A DNA stretch of 52,052 nt from an uncultured Prochlorococcus sp. (GTDB taxonomy: Bacteria > Cyanobacteriota > Cyanobacteriia > PCC-6307 > Cyanobiaceae), in NCBI GenBank assembly GCA_902535185.1, contig CACAST010000004.1, forward strand, positions 1 to 52,052, in the 5' to 3' direction. Both the position numbers and the translations under genes were made by a program. Below are positions 35,956 through 45,695 of this stretch, piece by piece; position 1 is the first letter of the stretch; every line of letters starts with the position of its first letter. The notes under the pieces are model-generated. The model worked only from the letters and a program-made list of their open reading frames with translations, was not told the DNA's origin and searched no databases.

Positions 35956-36942
35956 TTAGGCTTTGACTGGTTCTTGAATGATTCCGCTTGGAACTTCAGT
36001 AAACATAATTGATGATAAATATCTCTCTGCTAAATCAGGTAGAACAACTACAATAGTCTTTCCCGCATATTCATCTTGTTCAGCTAATCTAACAGCAGCA
36101 GCAGCAGCAGCTCCACAAGATATTCCGACTAATAAACCTTCTTCTTTTGCTAGTCTAAGAGCCATCTCGATTGACTCGTCATTTGTCACCTGTTCAACCT
36201 TATCAACAATTGATAAGTCAAGGTTCTTAGGAATAAATCCTGCTCCAATTCCTTGAATTTTATGTGGTCCAGATTTAACCTCTTCTCCATTTATTGTCTG
36301 TGTAATAACAGGACTATGTGATGGTTCTACAGCTACAGAAGTAATATTTTTGCCCTTTTCTTGCTTAATGTATCTTGAAACTCCTGTAATTGTGCCGCCA
36401 GTTCCAACCCCTGCAACTAAGACATCAATTTCACCATCGCAATCATCCCAGATTTCTGGTCCAGTAGTTTTGAAATGAATTTCAGGGTTTGCTGGATTAT
36501 CAAATTGACCTGGCATGAAATATTGAGAAGGATTACTTTCTGCAATTTCTTTAGCCTTAGCTATTGCTCCAGGCATACCTTTAGATGCTTCTGTTAAAAC
36601 AATTTCAGCACCCAACACTGCCATAACCCTTCTTCTTTCAATTGACATGGATTCTGGCATTGTAAGGATGAGTTTATAACCTCTTGCTGAAGCAGTAAAA
36701 GCTAAAGCAATTCCTGTATTTCCAGAAGTTGGTTCAACAATAGTTTTGTCTTTTGTAAGCTTCCCACTTTTTTCTGCATCCCAGATCATGTTGGCGCCAA
36801 TCCTACATTTTACACTGTAAGCAGGGTTTCTACCTTCAATTTTTGCAAGTACTGTAGCTTTTGCGTTTTTAGTAACTGATTTTAATTTTACTAATGGAGT
36901 GTTTCCAATAGCAAAACTATTGTCCTCATAAATTTTTGCCAT
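35956..36942 (-). CDS. cysK: Cysteine synthase A (O-acetylserine sulfhydrylase)
   Basis: CysK makes cysteine from O-acetylserine and sulfide, using PLP. The 328 residues contain the PLP lysine in [19 protein letters not shown], the substrate loop [29 protein letters not shown] for the phosphate, and a C-terminal [20 protein letters not shown]. Length is normal. It lies next to two further sulfur amino-acid genes on the same strand (83-base gap), a recurrent cyanobacterial grouping. Confidence 0.94.
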   Translation of the reverse strand: MAKIYEDNSFAIGNTPLVKLKSVTKNAKATVLAKIEGRNPAYSVKCRIGANMIWDAEKSGKLTKDKTIVEPTSGNTGIALAFTASARGYKLILTMPESMSIERRRVMAVLGAEIVLTEASKGMPGAIAKAKEIAESNPSQYFMPGQFDNPANPEIHFKTTGPEIWDDCDGEIDVLVAGVGTGGTITGVSRYIKQEKGKNITSVAVEPSHSPVITQTINGEEVKSGPHKIQGIGAGFIPKNLDLSIVDKVEQVTNDESIEMALRLAKEEGLLVGISCGAAAAAAVRLAEQDEYAGKTIVVVLPDLAERYLSSIMFTEVPSGIIQEPVKA

Positions 36943-37025
36943 TTATATATTGAGAAAATATATATTAATACTAACTATTATTCAGAAAAAGAGCATAAAG
37001 TTTCTATACGGTAAATACTAGGAAT

Positions 37026-38495
37026 TTAGAAATTATTTAGTGCCTCAGAAAAGTTTCCCCACAATTGATCTTGGTCTTCTAATCCAACTGATACTCTAAT
37101 TAGGTGTGAGGGTATACCAAAACTTTCAGCCCAATCCAACTCGTGATAATGAGCTAGTAAAACATAAGGACAAACTAGAGTAAATTTTGTACCTAAACTA
37201 GGTCCTTTAGATACTTTTAGAGAATCATAAAATTTCTTAGCTTTGGTTAATCCTCCATTTAATTCAAATGATAATAAGCAGCCGTATCCTCCATCAGAAG
37301 TAAGTAAAGAATTAAAATTTGGACAATTTTCAGGATGGAAAATATTTTTAATCTCGCTATGGGTCTCTAATCTTTTTTTTAATTCTAAACATGCTTTATT
37401 TTGTTCAAAAACTCTTTGATCTACATCTCTACTAACTTTCTCTAGATAAACTGTATCTCCATCGGAAAGTGTTGGAAGATTAATCTCATTTATTGCATTT
37501 CTAAATCGATCAATCCATTTGCTTTTTGGATTTAGTATTAATGATCCGGCAAGAATATCACCACTACCTGAAAAAATTTTTGTAAGTGAAGTAAAAACTA
37601 TATCTGCATGTTCTAGGGAATTTATATTTAAATTTGAACCAATTGTATCGTCAACAATTAAGGGAATATTTAAATTTTTTGCTATTTTTGAAATTTTTTT
37701 AATGTTTACACATTTGAGCATTGGATTACTCGGTAGTTCAATAATTAATGCTGATGGATTTATGCTTTTGATTTCAAATTCAATATCCTCGCAATTTTCT
37801 TCTGTAATTAACTTGGCTCCATGAAAGATATTCATTGGTAATTTAAGTACATCTACATATGGAAAACCAATTTGGAGTGTTGGTTTAGCTGGAAATAATT
37901 TATATATGATTTCTAATGATGTATACAATGCAGACATTCCAGATGAAGTTAAGTGAATATCATTAGAGTTAATTTTTGTAGATTTAGAAATTCTATATTT
38001 TATTCTTTGAGAACATTCATTTACGTAAGATTTTGGAGGGCAATATTCAAGACCTAGTTCTATAGCAGCAGTCCTTGAAGATATGCCAAGACCAGTATGT
38101 TGCCAAAAAGATTTCGCATAAATACTTCCTTCTGTTTCAGTTATTAAGAAAGCTAAATTATCTCTTTTTTCTACTAATGAGAATTGTTCAGAAGTATTTC
38201 TATCAACGTATTTTTTTGCTTTAAAAGCTATGCTTTCATTCGGATATGGCCAGATACTTTTATTGTTATAGTAATTTCCCTTTTTTACTTTTTCACATAA
38301 TCTTTTCACTATGGGGTTTAGCCCGAATCTTGGGTAAATGGACTGCAATAAATTCATGCATTCTTGATTTTTTTCCTCGTAATTTATTACATCATTCCAA
38401 GTTGGTAATGCTACAGAAACAGCATGAATACTATCAGGAATAGAATATCCCAACTCTAAATTTTTCCATATAGGGTTTTTAAGTAAATCTCTCAA
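37026..38495 (-). CDS. Cys/Met-metabolism PLP enzyme, cystathionine gamma-synthase-like
   Basis: This 489-residue enzyme belongs to the transsulfuration PLP family but is about 100 residues longer, mainly by an N-terminal extension (GYSIPDSIHAVSVALPTWND) and a central insert. The family lysine is in FTSLTKIFSGSGDILAGSL; LTSSGMSALYTSLEIIY and LIVDDTIGSNLN fit the PLP pocket. The C-terminal LIRVSVGLEDQDQLWGNF is typical. It ends three bases before the neighbouring 387-residue enzyme's stop side, so they form a pair. It probably makes cystathionine from an activated homoserine; the exact substrate is uncertain. Confidence 0.78.
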   Translation of the reverse strand: MRDLLKNPIWKNLELGYSIPDSIHAVSVALPTWNDVINYEEKNQECMNLLQSIYPRFGLNPIVKRLCEKVKKGNYYNNKSIWPYPNESIAFKAKKYVDRNTSEQFSLVEKRDNLAFLITETEGSIYAKSFWQHTGLGISSRTAAIELGLEYCPPKSYVNECSQRIKYRISKSTKINSNDIHLTSSGMSALYTSLEIIYKLFPAKPTLQIGFPYVDVLKLPMNIFHGAKLITEENCEDIEFEIKSINPSALIIELPSNPMLKCVNIKKISKIAKNLNIPLIVDDTIGSNLNINSLEHADIVFTSLTKIFSGSGDILAGSLILNPKSKWIDRFRNAINEINLPTLSDGDTVYLEKVSRDVDQRVFEQNKACLELKKRLETHSEIKNIFHPENCPNFNSLLTSDGGYGCLLSFELNGGLTKAKKFYDSLKVSKGPSLGTKFTLVCPYVLLAHYHELDWAESFGIPSHLIRVSVGLEDQDQLWGNFSEALNNF

Positions 38496-38498
38496 TTT

Positions 38499-39662
38499 TC
38501 AGAATTTATTTAAAGCAAATAATATGTCTGAGATTAAATCGTTTGTTTCTTCACATCCAATCGATAATCTGACAAGAGCATCATCTATCCCTAAAAGATT
38601 TTTTGTTTCATCATCAACAGAAGCATGAGTCATTGTTGCGGGGTGACAAATTAAACTTTCAACTCCTCCAAGGCTTTCTGCTAGTGAGAAATATTTGAGA
38701 GATTTGCAAAATTTAAAAGTATCCTTTTTTTTAAGATCTAATTTTATGGTGATCATCGAACCTCCAGATCTCATTTGCGATTTTGCTAAATTAAATTGCG
38801 GATGATTTTGATTAAAAGGATAAATTACTTTACTAATTATTTTATGATTATCTAATTCTTCAGAAATTAATTTTGCACTTTGCGTTTGTTGTTCGATTCT
38901 TAAAGGAAGAGTTTTTACTCCTCTCGTAACTAGCCAACTATCAAAAGGAGATGGTTGAAGCCCTAGAGCTTTTTGAGAGAAAAGCATCTTACTATTCCAT
39001 ACCTCATTATTTGTCAGTACTGCCCCACCAAGTGCATCACTATGACCATTAATAAATTTTGTTGTGCTTACAAGTGATAGTGTTGCACCAAGGTCTAATG
39101 GTTTTTGAATAAGTGCTGTAGAAAAGGTGTTATCCACTACTACTGGGATTTGTAGTTTATTAGCTTCATCACAAATCGCCTTAATATCAAGTACCTTCAA
39201 AAGTGGATTAGTTGGACTTTCTAGCCATATCAAGGTTGGCTCGAAGTATGAAATCTTTTTGATATTATTTTCGTTTGTAAAATCTGTGTATAAAACTTCT
39301 AGTCCAAATTTCTTGAAAACTTTTTCGAACATCCTCACTGTACAACCATAGAGATTTGACTCGCAAAGTATCTTGTCACCTGATTTTAGTGTTGATGAAA
39401 TTGCAGTTACCGCGCTAATTCCAGATCCAAAAACTGTACAGTATTTAGAATCTTCTATTGATTTAAGTATGTTTTCTAGAATTCTAAAGTTTGGATTGCC
39501 TGATCTGGTGTAGTCGAAATTATCTTTATTTCCATGTTTGAAAGTAGATGTAGAAAAAATAGGAGGCATAACACATCCAGTTTCTTCAGCAAATGTTTCC
39601 CCATGGTGAATAGATAAGGTCTTAAAACCTGGCTTTTTTATATTATTTTCCTTATTTCCCAT
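38499..39662 (-). CDS. Cystathionine gamma-synthase/beta-lyase family enzyme
   Basis: A standard-length (387 residues) transsulfuration PLP enzyme: TLSIHHGETFAEETGCVMPP, PPIFSTSTFKHG, the PLP lysine in SLVSTTKFINGHSDALGGAV, DNTFSTALIQKPLDLGA, and C-terminal ESLICHPATMTHASV followed by DDALVRLSIGCEE. Cystathionine gamma-synthase and beta-lyase cannot be separated from motifs alone; with the 489-residue neighbour four bases downstream, the two together probably convert cysteine and homoserine ester to homocysteine for methionine synthesis. Confidence 0.85.
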   Translation of the reverse strand: MGNKENNIKKPGFKTLSIHHGETFAEETGCVMPPIFSTSTFKHGNKDNFDYTRSGNPNFRILENILKSIEDSKYCTVFGSGISAVTAISSTLKSGDKILCESNLYGCTVRMFEKVFKKFGLEVLYTDFTNENNIKKISYFEPTLIWLESPTNPLLKVLDIKAICDEANKLQIPVVVDNTFSTALIQKPLDLGATLSLVSTTKFINGHSDALGGAVLTNNEVWNSKMLFSQKALGLQPSPFDSWLVTRGVKTLPLRIEQQTQSAKLISEELDNHKIISKVIYPFNQNHPQFNLAKSQMRSGGSMITIKLDLKKKDTFKFCKSLKYFSLAESLGGVESLICHPATMTHASVDDETKNLLGIDDALVRLSIGCEETNDLISDILFALNKF

Positions 39663-39685
39663 TATTTTTAAAAATAAGAATTAAA

Positions 39686-39717
39686 TTAAATCTCTCTTTT
39701 AAAAATGAGAGATTTAA
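39686..39717 (-). terminator. Hairpin after rpsD, probable terminator
   Basis: A perfect 11-bp stem TTAAATCTCTC / GAGAGATTTAA with a ten-base A/T loop lies 20 bases beyond the rpsD stop. On the minus strand a T-rich stretch follows. It separates rpsD from the next gene. Confidence 0.65.
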
Positions 39718-39737
39718 TAATCCAAAGAAAAGTAGTA

Positions 39738-40346
39738 TTAAACTTTTCTTGAATAATATTCAACAACTAGTAGTTCGTTTATTTCAAGAGCCACCCACTC
39801 TCTATCGCATTTTCCATTTATTTTTCCCGTTAATTTAGGTTTATCTAAATCAAGATGAGGTGGGACATTTGCTAATCCAGGGAACTCTATATTACCTTCT
39901 ACAAGTTTTTTGCTTGCTTTGTTTTCTTTAATTCCGATTACATCGCCTGGTTTGCATTGATAACCTGCAATATCAAGAACCTTTCCATTAACGGTTACAT
40001 GGCCATGATTTACTAATTGTCTAGAGCCTGGAATGGTACCTCCAAAACCTAATCTAAAACAAACATTATCAAGTCTGTTTTCTAAAAGTCTTAGTATGTT
40101 AGTTCCTGTAGATCCATCTTGAGCTCTAGCTTTTTTTACGTAACGTACTAATTGTTTTTCAGAAACTCCATAATTAAACCTAAGCTTCTGTTTTTCTTCT
40201 AGACGAATTGCATATTCTGATCGCTTGCGACGGGCTTGGCCGTGCTGACCTGGAGGATTAGACTTCTTTGAAGCTTTCCTGGTGAGACCTGGTAGTTCTC
40301 CCAAGCGACGCGTAACCCTTAATCTGGGGCCGCGGTATCTTGACAT
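39738..40346 (-). CDS. rpsD: 30S ribosomal protein S4
   Basis: S4 nucleates 30S assembly on 16S rRNA. The 202 residues start [20 protein letters not shown], typical of cyanobacterial S4; [20 protein letters not shown] follows, and the S4 RNA-binding domain has [20 protein letters not shown] and [17 protein letters not shown]. The C-terminus ends [11 protein letters not shown]. Transcribed alone, divergent from yidD across 95 bases. Confidence 0.97.
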   Translation of the reverse strand: MSRYRGPRLRVTRRLGELPGLTRKASKKSNPPGQHGQARRKRSEYAIRLEEKQKLRFNYGVSEKQLVRYVKKARAQDGSTGTNILRLLENRLDNVCFRLGFGGTIPGSRQLVNHGHVTVNGKVLDIAGYQCKPGDVIGIKENKASKKLVEGNIEFPGLANVPPHLDLDKPKLTGKINGKCDREWVALEINELLVVEYYSRKV

Positions 40347-40441
40347 AATTTTAAATTAAATAAAAATTTGCAATAAATTGGATAATTGATTAAATTCAAT
40401 TAAACTAATTACTACTTGAAATATTATTTTACATCATTAAA

Positions 40442-40678
40442 GTGTTCAAAACTATTAATAAATCAATTACTTCTTTACTTCTTTTTATGATTTCGTTTTA
40501 TCAAAAGTGGTTTTCTCCTTTTTTCGGACCAAGATGCAGATTTATTCCAAGTTGCAGCTCTTATGGATATGAGGCAATTACTAGACATGGTCCTTGGAAG
40601 GGAGGGTGGTTAACTTTAAGGAGATTAAGCAGATGTCATCCTTTAACTCCCTGTGGATGTGACCCTGTGCCTGACTAA
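40442..40678 (+). CDS. yidD: Membrane protein insertion efficiency factor YidD
   Basis: This 78-residue YidD (DUF37, haemolysin-like) assists YidC-mediated insertion at the inner membrane. It starts at GTG 40442 with an amphipathic helix, then FYQKWFSPFFGPRCRFIPSC, SSYGYEAITRHGPWKGGWLT and LSRCHPLTPCGCDPVPD with the conserved cysteines. Four bases separate it from the glutaredoxin-like gene. Confidence 0.93.
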   Translation: MFKTINKSITSLLLFMISFYQKWFSPFFGPRCRFIPSCSSYGYEAITRHGPWKGGWLTLRRLSRCHPLTPCGCDPVPD

Positions 40679-40682
40679 ATGA

Positions 40683-40985
40683 ATGAAAATATTTATTTTT
40701 GTTAGGCAGGGATGTTGCCTCTGTGATTCATTAAAAAACAAACTGGCAAAAATAAACCTTAATGATTTATTCCCTAATCTAGAGGAGCTAAAAGAAATTG
40801 ATATTGATAGGGTCGATTTATATAAAGATAAATATAAAAAATATGATTATGAAGTACCTGTTATTGCTGTTGAAGGAATTGGGTTAGAGGAGATTATAGA
40901 ATTGCCTCGCATTTCTCCAAGATTAAAAGATGATCAATTAAAGAATTGGTTTCAAAAAAATATTAGTTCTATTCTGGAGAAATAA
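40683..40985 (+). CDS. Glutaredoxin-like protein (DUF836 type)
   Basis: A 100-residue thioredoxin-fold protein with the redox motif in FVRQGCCLCDSLKNKL (CxxC as CCLC). The rest follows glutaredoxin topology, with the cis-Pro in YEVPVIAVEGI. It resembles the glutaredoxin-like DUF836 group. Partners are unknown. It is tightly packed between yidD and murE (eight bases), so likely part of their operon. Confidence 0.8.
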   Translation: MKIFIFVRQGCCLCDSLKNKLAKINLNDLFPNLEELKEIDIDRVDLYKDKYKKYDYEVPVIAVEGIGLEEIIELPRISPRLKDDQLKNWFQKNISSILEK

Positions 40986-40993
40986 TTTTTCAT

Positions 40994-42538
40994 ATGAGAT
41001 CTATAAAATTACATAAACTTTTAGATTTGGTAGGAATTATTCCTTCATTAGATTTAATCGATCATGAAATCAATAATATTTCTTTTAACTCTAAAGAAGT
41101 ACAAAAAGGAACTTTATTTTTAGGTATGCCTGGTTTAAATGTTGATGGAGGAAAATATTGTATTGAGGCAATTAAAAATGGCGCAGAGGCTGCCATTATT
41201 GGGCCTACTGCAAAAGAGAAAATTGGATCTATTGATCGAGAGAGAATTTTGGTTGTAGAGGATAATTTAGATTATATTTTTGGTCAAATAGTCGCTGAGT
41301 TTTGGAATAGGCCTTCAAGAAAACTTAAACTTATTGGTGTTACGGGTACAAATGGAAAAACGACAATTACTTTTTTATTAGAATATCTTTTAAAAAAATT
41401 AGGGAAAAAGACTGCATTATTTGGAACCTTGTTCAATAGATGGCCTGGCTTTTCAGAAGTGGCTCTTCATACAACTGATTTCGCCGATAAACTCCAAAAG
41501 AAATTAAATGCTGCTGTTGAGGCAGAATCTGAATTCGCGATATTAGAGGTAAGTTCTCATTCTATTGCTCAAAACAGGATATCAGGATGCGAATTTGCGG
41601 CTGCTATTTTTACCAATTTAACTCAAGATCATCTCGATTATCACTCAGATATGGAATCATATTTTCAAACAAAAAGAAAATTATTTTTCCCACCTTACTT
41701 AAAAGAAAAAGATGGGATTTGTGTATTAAATCATGATGACCATTGGATATCTAAATTATCATCTGATCTTGAAAAAAGATCTTCATTAGTCTCTACAAAG
41801 ATTACTGAAAGTAAATTTGAAAATGATGATTTTTTTTTCGTAACAGATAAAAAATTTACTGAAAGTGGTTCCACCTGTATATTTCATACACCTAGGGAAA
41901 AAATTCAACTTTTTGTTCCACTTGTAGGTGAATTTAATTTAATGAATGCGATTCAAGCAATAACAATTTTGTATAAACTTAATTTTTCTTTAAAAGCTCT
42001 ATCAAAGTTAATACAATCTTTCCCTGGTGCTCCTGGGAGAATGGAGAAAATACAAATTGATAATAATGACGTTTCAAGATTTCTCCCAACAGTAATTGTT
42101 GATTATGCCCACACTCCTGATGGATTAAAAAAAGTTTTGCAATCAATTAAAAAACTTTGTGAAGGGAAACTTATAACTGTTTTTGGCTGTGGCGGAGATC
42201 GTGATCGTAGTAAAAGGCCTTTAATGGGGTCAATCGCTGAAGAGTTTTCTGATCAACTTTTTATAACTTCAGATAATCCAAGATCAGAAGAACCCCAAAA
42301 AATAGTAAATGATATTTTGATGGGTATAAAAAAAAGAGAAAAAATAACAATTGAAATTGATAGATTTAAAGCAATAAATGAATCTATTAAATTTGCCAAT
42401 AAAAAAGATATTGTTTTAATTGCAGGAAAAGGACATGAAGATTACCAAATTCTCAATGATAAAGTTATTAATTTTGATGATAGAAAAATAGCTTATAAAT
42501 TATTAAAAGAAAAAAAAAATTTCAATAAAATTTCTTAA
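40994..42538 (+). CDS. murE: UDP-N-acetylmuramoyl-tripeptide synthetase (meso-DAP adding)
   Basis: MurE adds meso-diaminopimelate to UDP-MurNAc-L-Ala-D-Glu in the cytoplasm. The 514 residues show the N-terminal UDP site (ISFNSKEVQKGTLFLGMPGL), the ATP loop GVTGTNGKTTITFLLEYLL, the carbamylated-lysine domain with EVSSHSIAQNRISGC, and ITSDNPRSEEPQKI whose DNPR motif selects meso-DAP. Length is normal. Confidence 0.95.
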   Translation: MRSIKLHKLLDLVGIIPSLDLIDHEINNISFNSKEVQKGTLFLGMPGLNVDGGKYCIEAIKNGAEAAIIGPTAKEKIGSIDRERILVVEDNLDYIFGQIVAEFWNRPSRKLKLIGVTGTNGKTTITFLLEYLLKKLGKKTALFGTLFNRWPGFSEVALHTTDFADKLQKKLNAAVEAESEFAILEVSSHSIAQNRISGCEFAAAIFTNLTQDHLDYHSDMESYFQTKRKLFFPPYLKEKDGICVLNHDDHWISKLSSDLEKRSSLVSTKITESKFENDDFFFVTDKKFTESGSTCIFHTPREKIQLFVPLVGEFNLMNAIQAITILYKLNFSLKALSKLIQSFPGAPGRMEKIQIDNNDVSRFLPTVIVDYAHTPDGLKKVLQSIKKLCEGKLITVFGCGGDRDRSKRPLMGSIAEEFSDQLFITSDNPRSEEPQKIVNDILMGIKKREKITIEIDRFKAINESIKFANKKDIVLIAGKGHEDYQILNDKVINFDDRKIAYKLLKEKKNFNKIS

Positions 42539-42609
42539 TCAAATAAGAGAGATTTTTACGCAAATCACAAGAAAAGTTTCTTAGAATAAACGGAGTTATT
42601 TTTAATAAA

Positions 42610-43314
42610 ATGAAAGGCTTAGCCTTAGTTGTAGGTGCAGGTGGAATTGGAACACAACTAGCTAAAGATCTGAATGAAAGCGAAAAGGATTTAGATGTTG
42701 TTTTGTGTGGAAGAAAAAGTGAATTTAATCCTTTTTGGGAATTAGATTTAGAAGATTCTCAATCCCTTTTGCAGTTGAAAAATAAAATATCAAATCATTC
42801 TTCAAAATTAAGGCTAGTTGTTAATGCTACAGGTAGACTTCATAGCAATTCTCTTCAACCAGAAAAAAGATTACAACATCTTGATAAAAAAAATATGATG
42901 GAAAGTTTTTCAATAAATGCCTTTTCTCCTATTTTATTAGCTAAAGCGATTGAAGAATTTATACCAAAAGATTTTGATTTTAATTTTGCAAGTATAAGTG
43001 CAAGAGTTGGTAGCATTGGAGATAATCAAACTGGAGGTTGGTATTCATATAGAGCTGCGAAATCTGCGCAAAATCAGTTTTTTAAATCTTTAAGTATTGA
43101 ATGGGCTAGACGTTTCCCAAAGGCTACTATCACATTGCTTCATCCAGGAACTGTAGATACTGATTTATCTAGACCTTTCCATAAATTTGTCCCAGAACAT
43201 AAATTGTTTAGTAAAGAAAAATCCTCCCAATTCTTGATCAATATTATTAAAAATCAATCACCAGAATCTACAGGAAAATTTATTGCATGGGATAACTCGG
43301 AGATACCTTGGTAA
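42610..43314 (+). CDS. Short-chain dehydrogenase/reductase
   Basis: A 234-residue SDR: the NAD(P)-binding glycine motif is VVGAGGIGTQLAKDL (residues 8-22), VVNATGRLHSN is the NNAG-like region, and the catalytic pair is in GGWYSYRAAKSAQNQF (YxxxK). The C-terminus has TLLHPGTVDTDLSRPFH. The substrate cannot be told; it resembles C-factor-like SDRs. It lies 71 bases after murE. Confidence 0.85.
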   Translation: MKGLALVVGAGGIGTQLAKDLNESEKDLDVVLCGRKSEFNPFWELDLEDSQSLLQLKNKISNHSSKLRLVVNATGRLHSNSLQPEKRLQHLDKKNMMESFSINAFSPILLAKAIEEFIPKDFDFNFASISARVGSIGDNQTGGWYSYRAAKSAQNQFFKSLSIEWARRFPKATITLLHPGTVDTDLSRPFHKFVPEHKLFSKEKSSQFLINIIKNQSPESTGKFIAWDNSEIPW

Positions 43315-43331
43315 ACAAAATTCTTTTTATA

Positions 43332-44516
43332 TCAATAGATCTTTAAGTCAATATTTTTTATTTCTCTAGCAAGTAAATCAATCTCAGCTTCTGTAGTCAT
43401 TTGATGTACGCAAGCTCTAAACCATTTTGGATCTTCTAAAACTCTAATCCAAATTTTCTTTTCTCCAAGTTTCTTTACAAATTTATCCTTATCTTTAATA
43501 TTTTCGATATTAAAACTAACAATCCCATTTAAATATTTTTTTTCTAAAACTAATTCAACACCCTTTGATTGATTTAATTCATCCCAAAGTTTTCCACTTA
43601 ATTTTTTGATATTTTTATTTTTTTCTTTTTCATGGCAATCTTTATCCAAAAGATCTAAAGAATTCCGGAGCCCAGCAAGTAAAGGAATACAAGAGGTAGC
43701 TATTTCAAATTTCCTTGCATCATCATGAAAAAGATTATCTGAAGGCTCATAAATGCCTTGTTCTTTTTTTAATGATTTCCAACCTATTATTGTTGGATTT
43801 GTTTCATGAATAAATCTATCTGAGACATAAATGGCTCCAAGTCCTTCTGGTCCACATGCCCATTTATGAGAAGTTATTGAATATAAATCAGAATAAAAAA
43901 CTTCTTTTTCAATATTTATGTGCCCAAAGGTTTGAGCACCATCAACAAGTAAATAAGAATCTTCTCGATTATTTTTTAATTCGATAGAAATTTGTTTTAA
44001 AGGAATTTTATATCCAAAGTTCCACAAGATATGAGAAATAATTAGGATCTTAGTATTACTATTTAGATTTTTCAAAATCTCTAAAATTATATTTTCGTCG
44101 TTTAGATTTTTAATTTTTTGGATTGGCAAAATTTTGAATATTAATTTATTTCTTCTGCAAAATTCTCGACTTGCAGCCACTACTCCAGGATGTTCACAGT
44201 CACTTATTAACAACTCTTCTCCCTCTTCTACTTTTATTCCCCAAAAGGGCAAAATCATACCGGAAGAGATATTTTCGGTAAAAGCTACATTCTTTGAATT
44301 GACACCTAATTTTTGCGCAATGATTCTTTTTGTGGTCAATATTTCTTTGTAAATAAAAGGCCACATATCATTGGTAAATGGTCCTAAATCTTGGATAATA
44401 TCCCAAGTTTTAACTATTGCTTCTAGAGAAGATTTTGGTAAGGGTCCTTGCCCGCCATAGTTGAAATAATACTTATTTTTTAATGCGGGTATTTGATCTC
44501 TTAGATTATTTCTCAT
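43332..44516 (-). CDS. Class V aminotransferase-fold enzyme, cystine-lyase-like
   Basis: A 394-residue PLP enzyme of the class V/NifS superfamily: YYFNYGGQGPLPKSSLEAI at the N-terminus, LLVDGAQTFGHINIE as the PLP aspartate region, and the PLP lysine in SITSHKWACGPEGLGAIYV. The NifS/SufS catalytic cysteine loop is not evident; in its place is FRACVHQMTTEAEID, like the cyanobacterial L-cysteine/cystine lyase (C-DES) group. So it is more likely a C-S lyase that supplies sulfide or persulfide than a true desulfurase. Tail to tail with the SDR by 17 bases. Confidence 0.75.
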   Translation of the reverse strand: MRNNLRDQIPALKNKYYFNYGGQGPLPKSSLEAIVKTWDIIQDLGPFTNDMWPFIYKEILTTKRIIAQKLGVNSKNVAFTENISSGMILPFWGIKVEEGEELLISDCEHPGVVAASREFCRRNKLIFKILPIQKIKNLNDENIILEILKNLNSNTKILIISHILWNFGYKIPLKQISIELKNNREDSYLLVDGAQTFGHINIEKEVFYSDLYSITSHKWACGPEGLGAIYVSDRFIHETNPTIIGWKSLKKEQGIYEPSDNLFHDDARKFEIATSCIPLLAGLRNSLDLLDKDCHEKEKNKNIKKLSGKLWDELNQSKGVELVLEKKYLNGIVSFNIENIKDKDKFVKKLGEKKIWIRVLEDPKWFRACVHQMTTEAEIDLLAREIKNIDLKIY

Positions 44517-44552
44517 GGATACTTATATTATATTTTCAACTCTTGAATTTTT

Positions 44553-45347
44553 TTAAATATTTCCCACTAAAGTTACTGTTCTAAATTCAATATCCTCAAT
44601 TACTTTCCAAGGTTCAGCACTCCTTTCTGCAAATTCTAAATTTTTAAATCCTAGTTCTTTAAAATCACTTATAAAGTCTGGCTCATACCATGCTCCACTA
44701 ATACAACCTGTCCATAAATCATGATCATTTTGTAATCTTAAAGGAACTTTTTTGTTAGAGACGATATCACTAATTGCAATTCTTCCATTATCGTTTAAAA
44801 CTCTTTTTATATTATTTAAAAGGTTTTTTCTAGATTCTGGACTTACCAAGTTTAAAACGCAATTACTTAAAATAATATCAACTGATTTATCTGCGATTAA
44901 TGGATTTAAATCTTTATCTAATTCATCAAGTTTTTCAATTGAACCTTCTAGAAATTCTGTATTGTTGAAACCTATATTTTTTGTAACTTCCTTAGAAGCT
45001 GATCTTGATAAAGAAAGCATTTCAGGATTCTGATCAACTCCAATAACTTTTCCTTCTTTCCCAACAATTTGGGCACAAATGAAAGCATTTTTGCCGCTAC
45101 CACTTCCAAGATCTAAGACTATATCATTTTTTTGAACATATTTTGTTGGATCACCACACCCATAGTCTCTTTCTATAACCTCTTTAGGAATTGCTTCAAG
45201 TAAAACGGGATTAAACCCAACTGGTGTACAAAGACAACTTTCTTTTTCTTGTGCGGCTGAGCCATATCTTTCTTGAATAGCATCTTTATGATCGAATTGA
45301 TTAGGTGCTTTATTCGATGTATTTGTATTACAGCAACTTTCAGACAT
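44553..45347 (-). CDS. ArsM-like SAM-dependent methyltransferase
   Basis: A 264-residue class I methyltransferase: VLDLGSGSGKNAFICAQIVG binds SAM, DIILSNCVLNLVSPESRKNL is the post-motif region, and DLWTGCISGAWYEPDFISDF resembles arsenite methyltransferases. Cysteines before the SAM motif (YGCG), in SNCVLNL and in GCISGA occupy places where ArsM binds As(III), and the N-terminus MSESCCNT has a vicinal Cys pair. Arsenite methylation is plausible in phosphate-poor ocean water. No ArsR or arsenite pump is adjacent. Confidence 0.72.
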   Translation of the reverse strand: MSESCCNTNTSNKAPNQFDHKDAIQERYGSAAQEKESCLCTPVGFNPVLLEAIPKEVIERDYGCGDPTKYVQKNDIVLDLGSGSGKNAFICAQIVGKEGKVIGVDQNPEMLSLSRSASKEVTKNIGFNNTEFLEGSIEKLDELDKDLNPLIADKSVDIILSNCVLNLVSPESRKNLLNNIKRVLNDNGRIAISDIVSNKKVPLRLQNDHDLWTGCISGAWYEPDFISDFKELGFKNLEFAERSAEPWKVIEDIEFRTVTLVGNI

Positions 45348-45382
45348 ATTTTAAAAGAACTCTTGATAAATATAGCCAAAAA

Positions 45383-45407
45383 AAAAGCCCCTTAAAAAGG
45401 GGCTTTT
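45383..45407 (-). terminator. Rho-independent terminator of the DUF4278 gene
   Basis: Stem AAAAGCCCC / GGGGCTTTT with a seven-base A/T loop lies 17 bases after the DUF4278 stop; on the minus strand it is followed by a run of T (45377-45382 on the plus strand are A). Confidence 0.88.
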
Positions 45408-45423
45408 AATTTGTTTAATTAAA

Positions 45424-45597
45424 TTATTTAGTGTAATTAACACCTCTGTAATTTAATTCTGCTTTTTCATTACTTGAAGAAGCGTCATCCATCCTGTTGG
45501 TGTATACGTTTCTTCTGTAGGTAAGTTCAACAAGTTGCTTTTTGGCAGCTTCTTTGTTTTGAACGTAGTTTTTACCTCTGTAAGTTAAAGTAGTCAT
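45424..45597 (-). CDS. DUF4278 small protein, PirA-like
   Basis: From the ATG at 45597 this is 57 residues: MTTLTYRGKNYVQNKEAAKK, a middle part with LTYRRNVYTNR, and an end with LNYRGVNYTK. The LTYRGxxY motif twice is the mark of DUF4278. PirA of Synechocystis, a small protein that binds PII and limits arginine synthesis flux, belongs to this family (from memory). A longer frame up to 45633 would start inside the upstream RNA element and lacks homology, so it was not used. The leader holds a probable glutamine riboswitch, and pipX elsewhere here belongs to the same nitrogen network. Confidence 0.75.
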   Translation of the reverse strand: MTTLTYRGKNYVQNKEAAKKQLVELTYRRNVYTNRMDDASSSNEKAELNYRGVNYTK

Positions 45598-45625
45598 GTT
45601 TCGATGTGACAACACGGCCATCCCC

Positions 45626-45671
45626 CGTTCCATGGTATGACTCGAACTGCGCCCTCGAATGAGGGTGAACG
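45626..45671 (-). promoter_or_regulatory. Probable glutamine riboswitch (downstream-peptide type)
   Basis: On the minus strand, P1 is formed by CGTTC and GAACG at the two ends. Between them are ACCCTCATTCGAGGGCGCAG, a short hairpin with loop ATTC, and a conserved-looking stretch TCGAGTCATACCATG. This matches my memory of the downstream-peptide/glnA glutamine-aptamer class of cyanobacteria, found before small ORFs. It lies 28 bases before the DUF4278 start; GTG-TTGT-CAC may form the expression platform. The class assignment is by eye. Confidence 0.65.
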
Positions 45672-45695
45672 AAAAGTAGCAATTGCTACAAAATA

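Noticed and set aside
45600-45633. N-terminal extension of the DUF4278 protein to 45633
   Set aside because: It lies in the structured leader RNA, and family members begin at the MxxLTYRG motif, so the ATG at 45597 was chosen.
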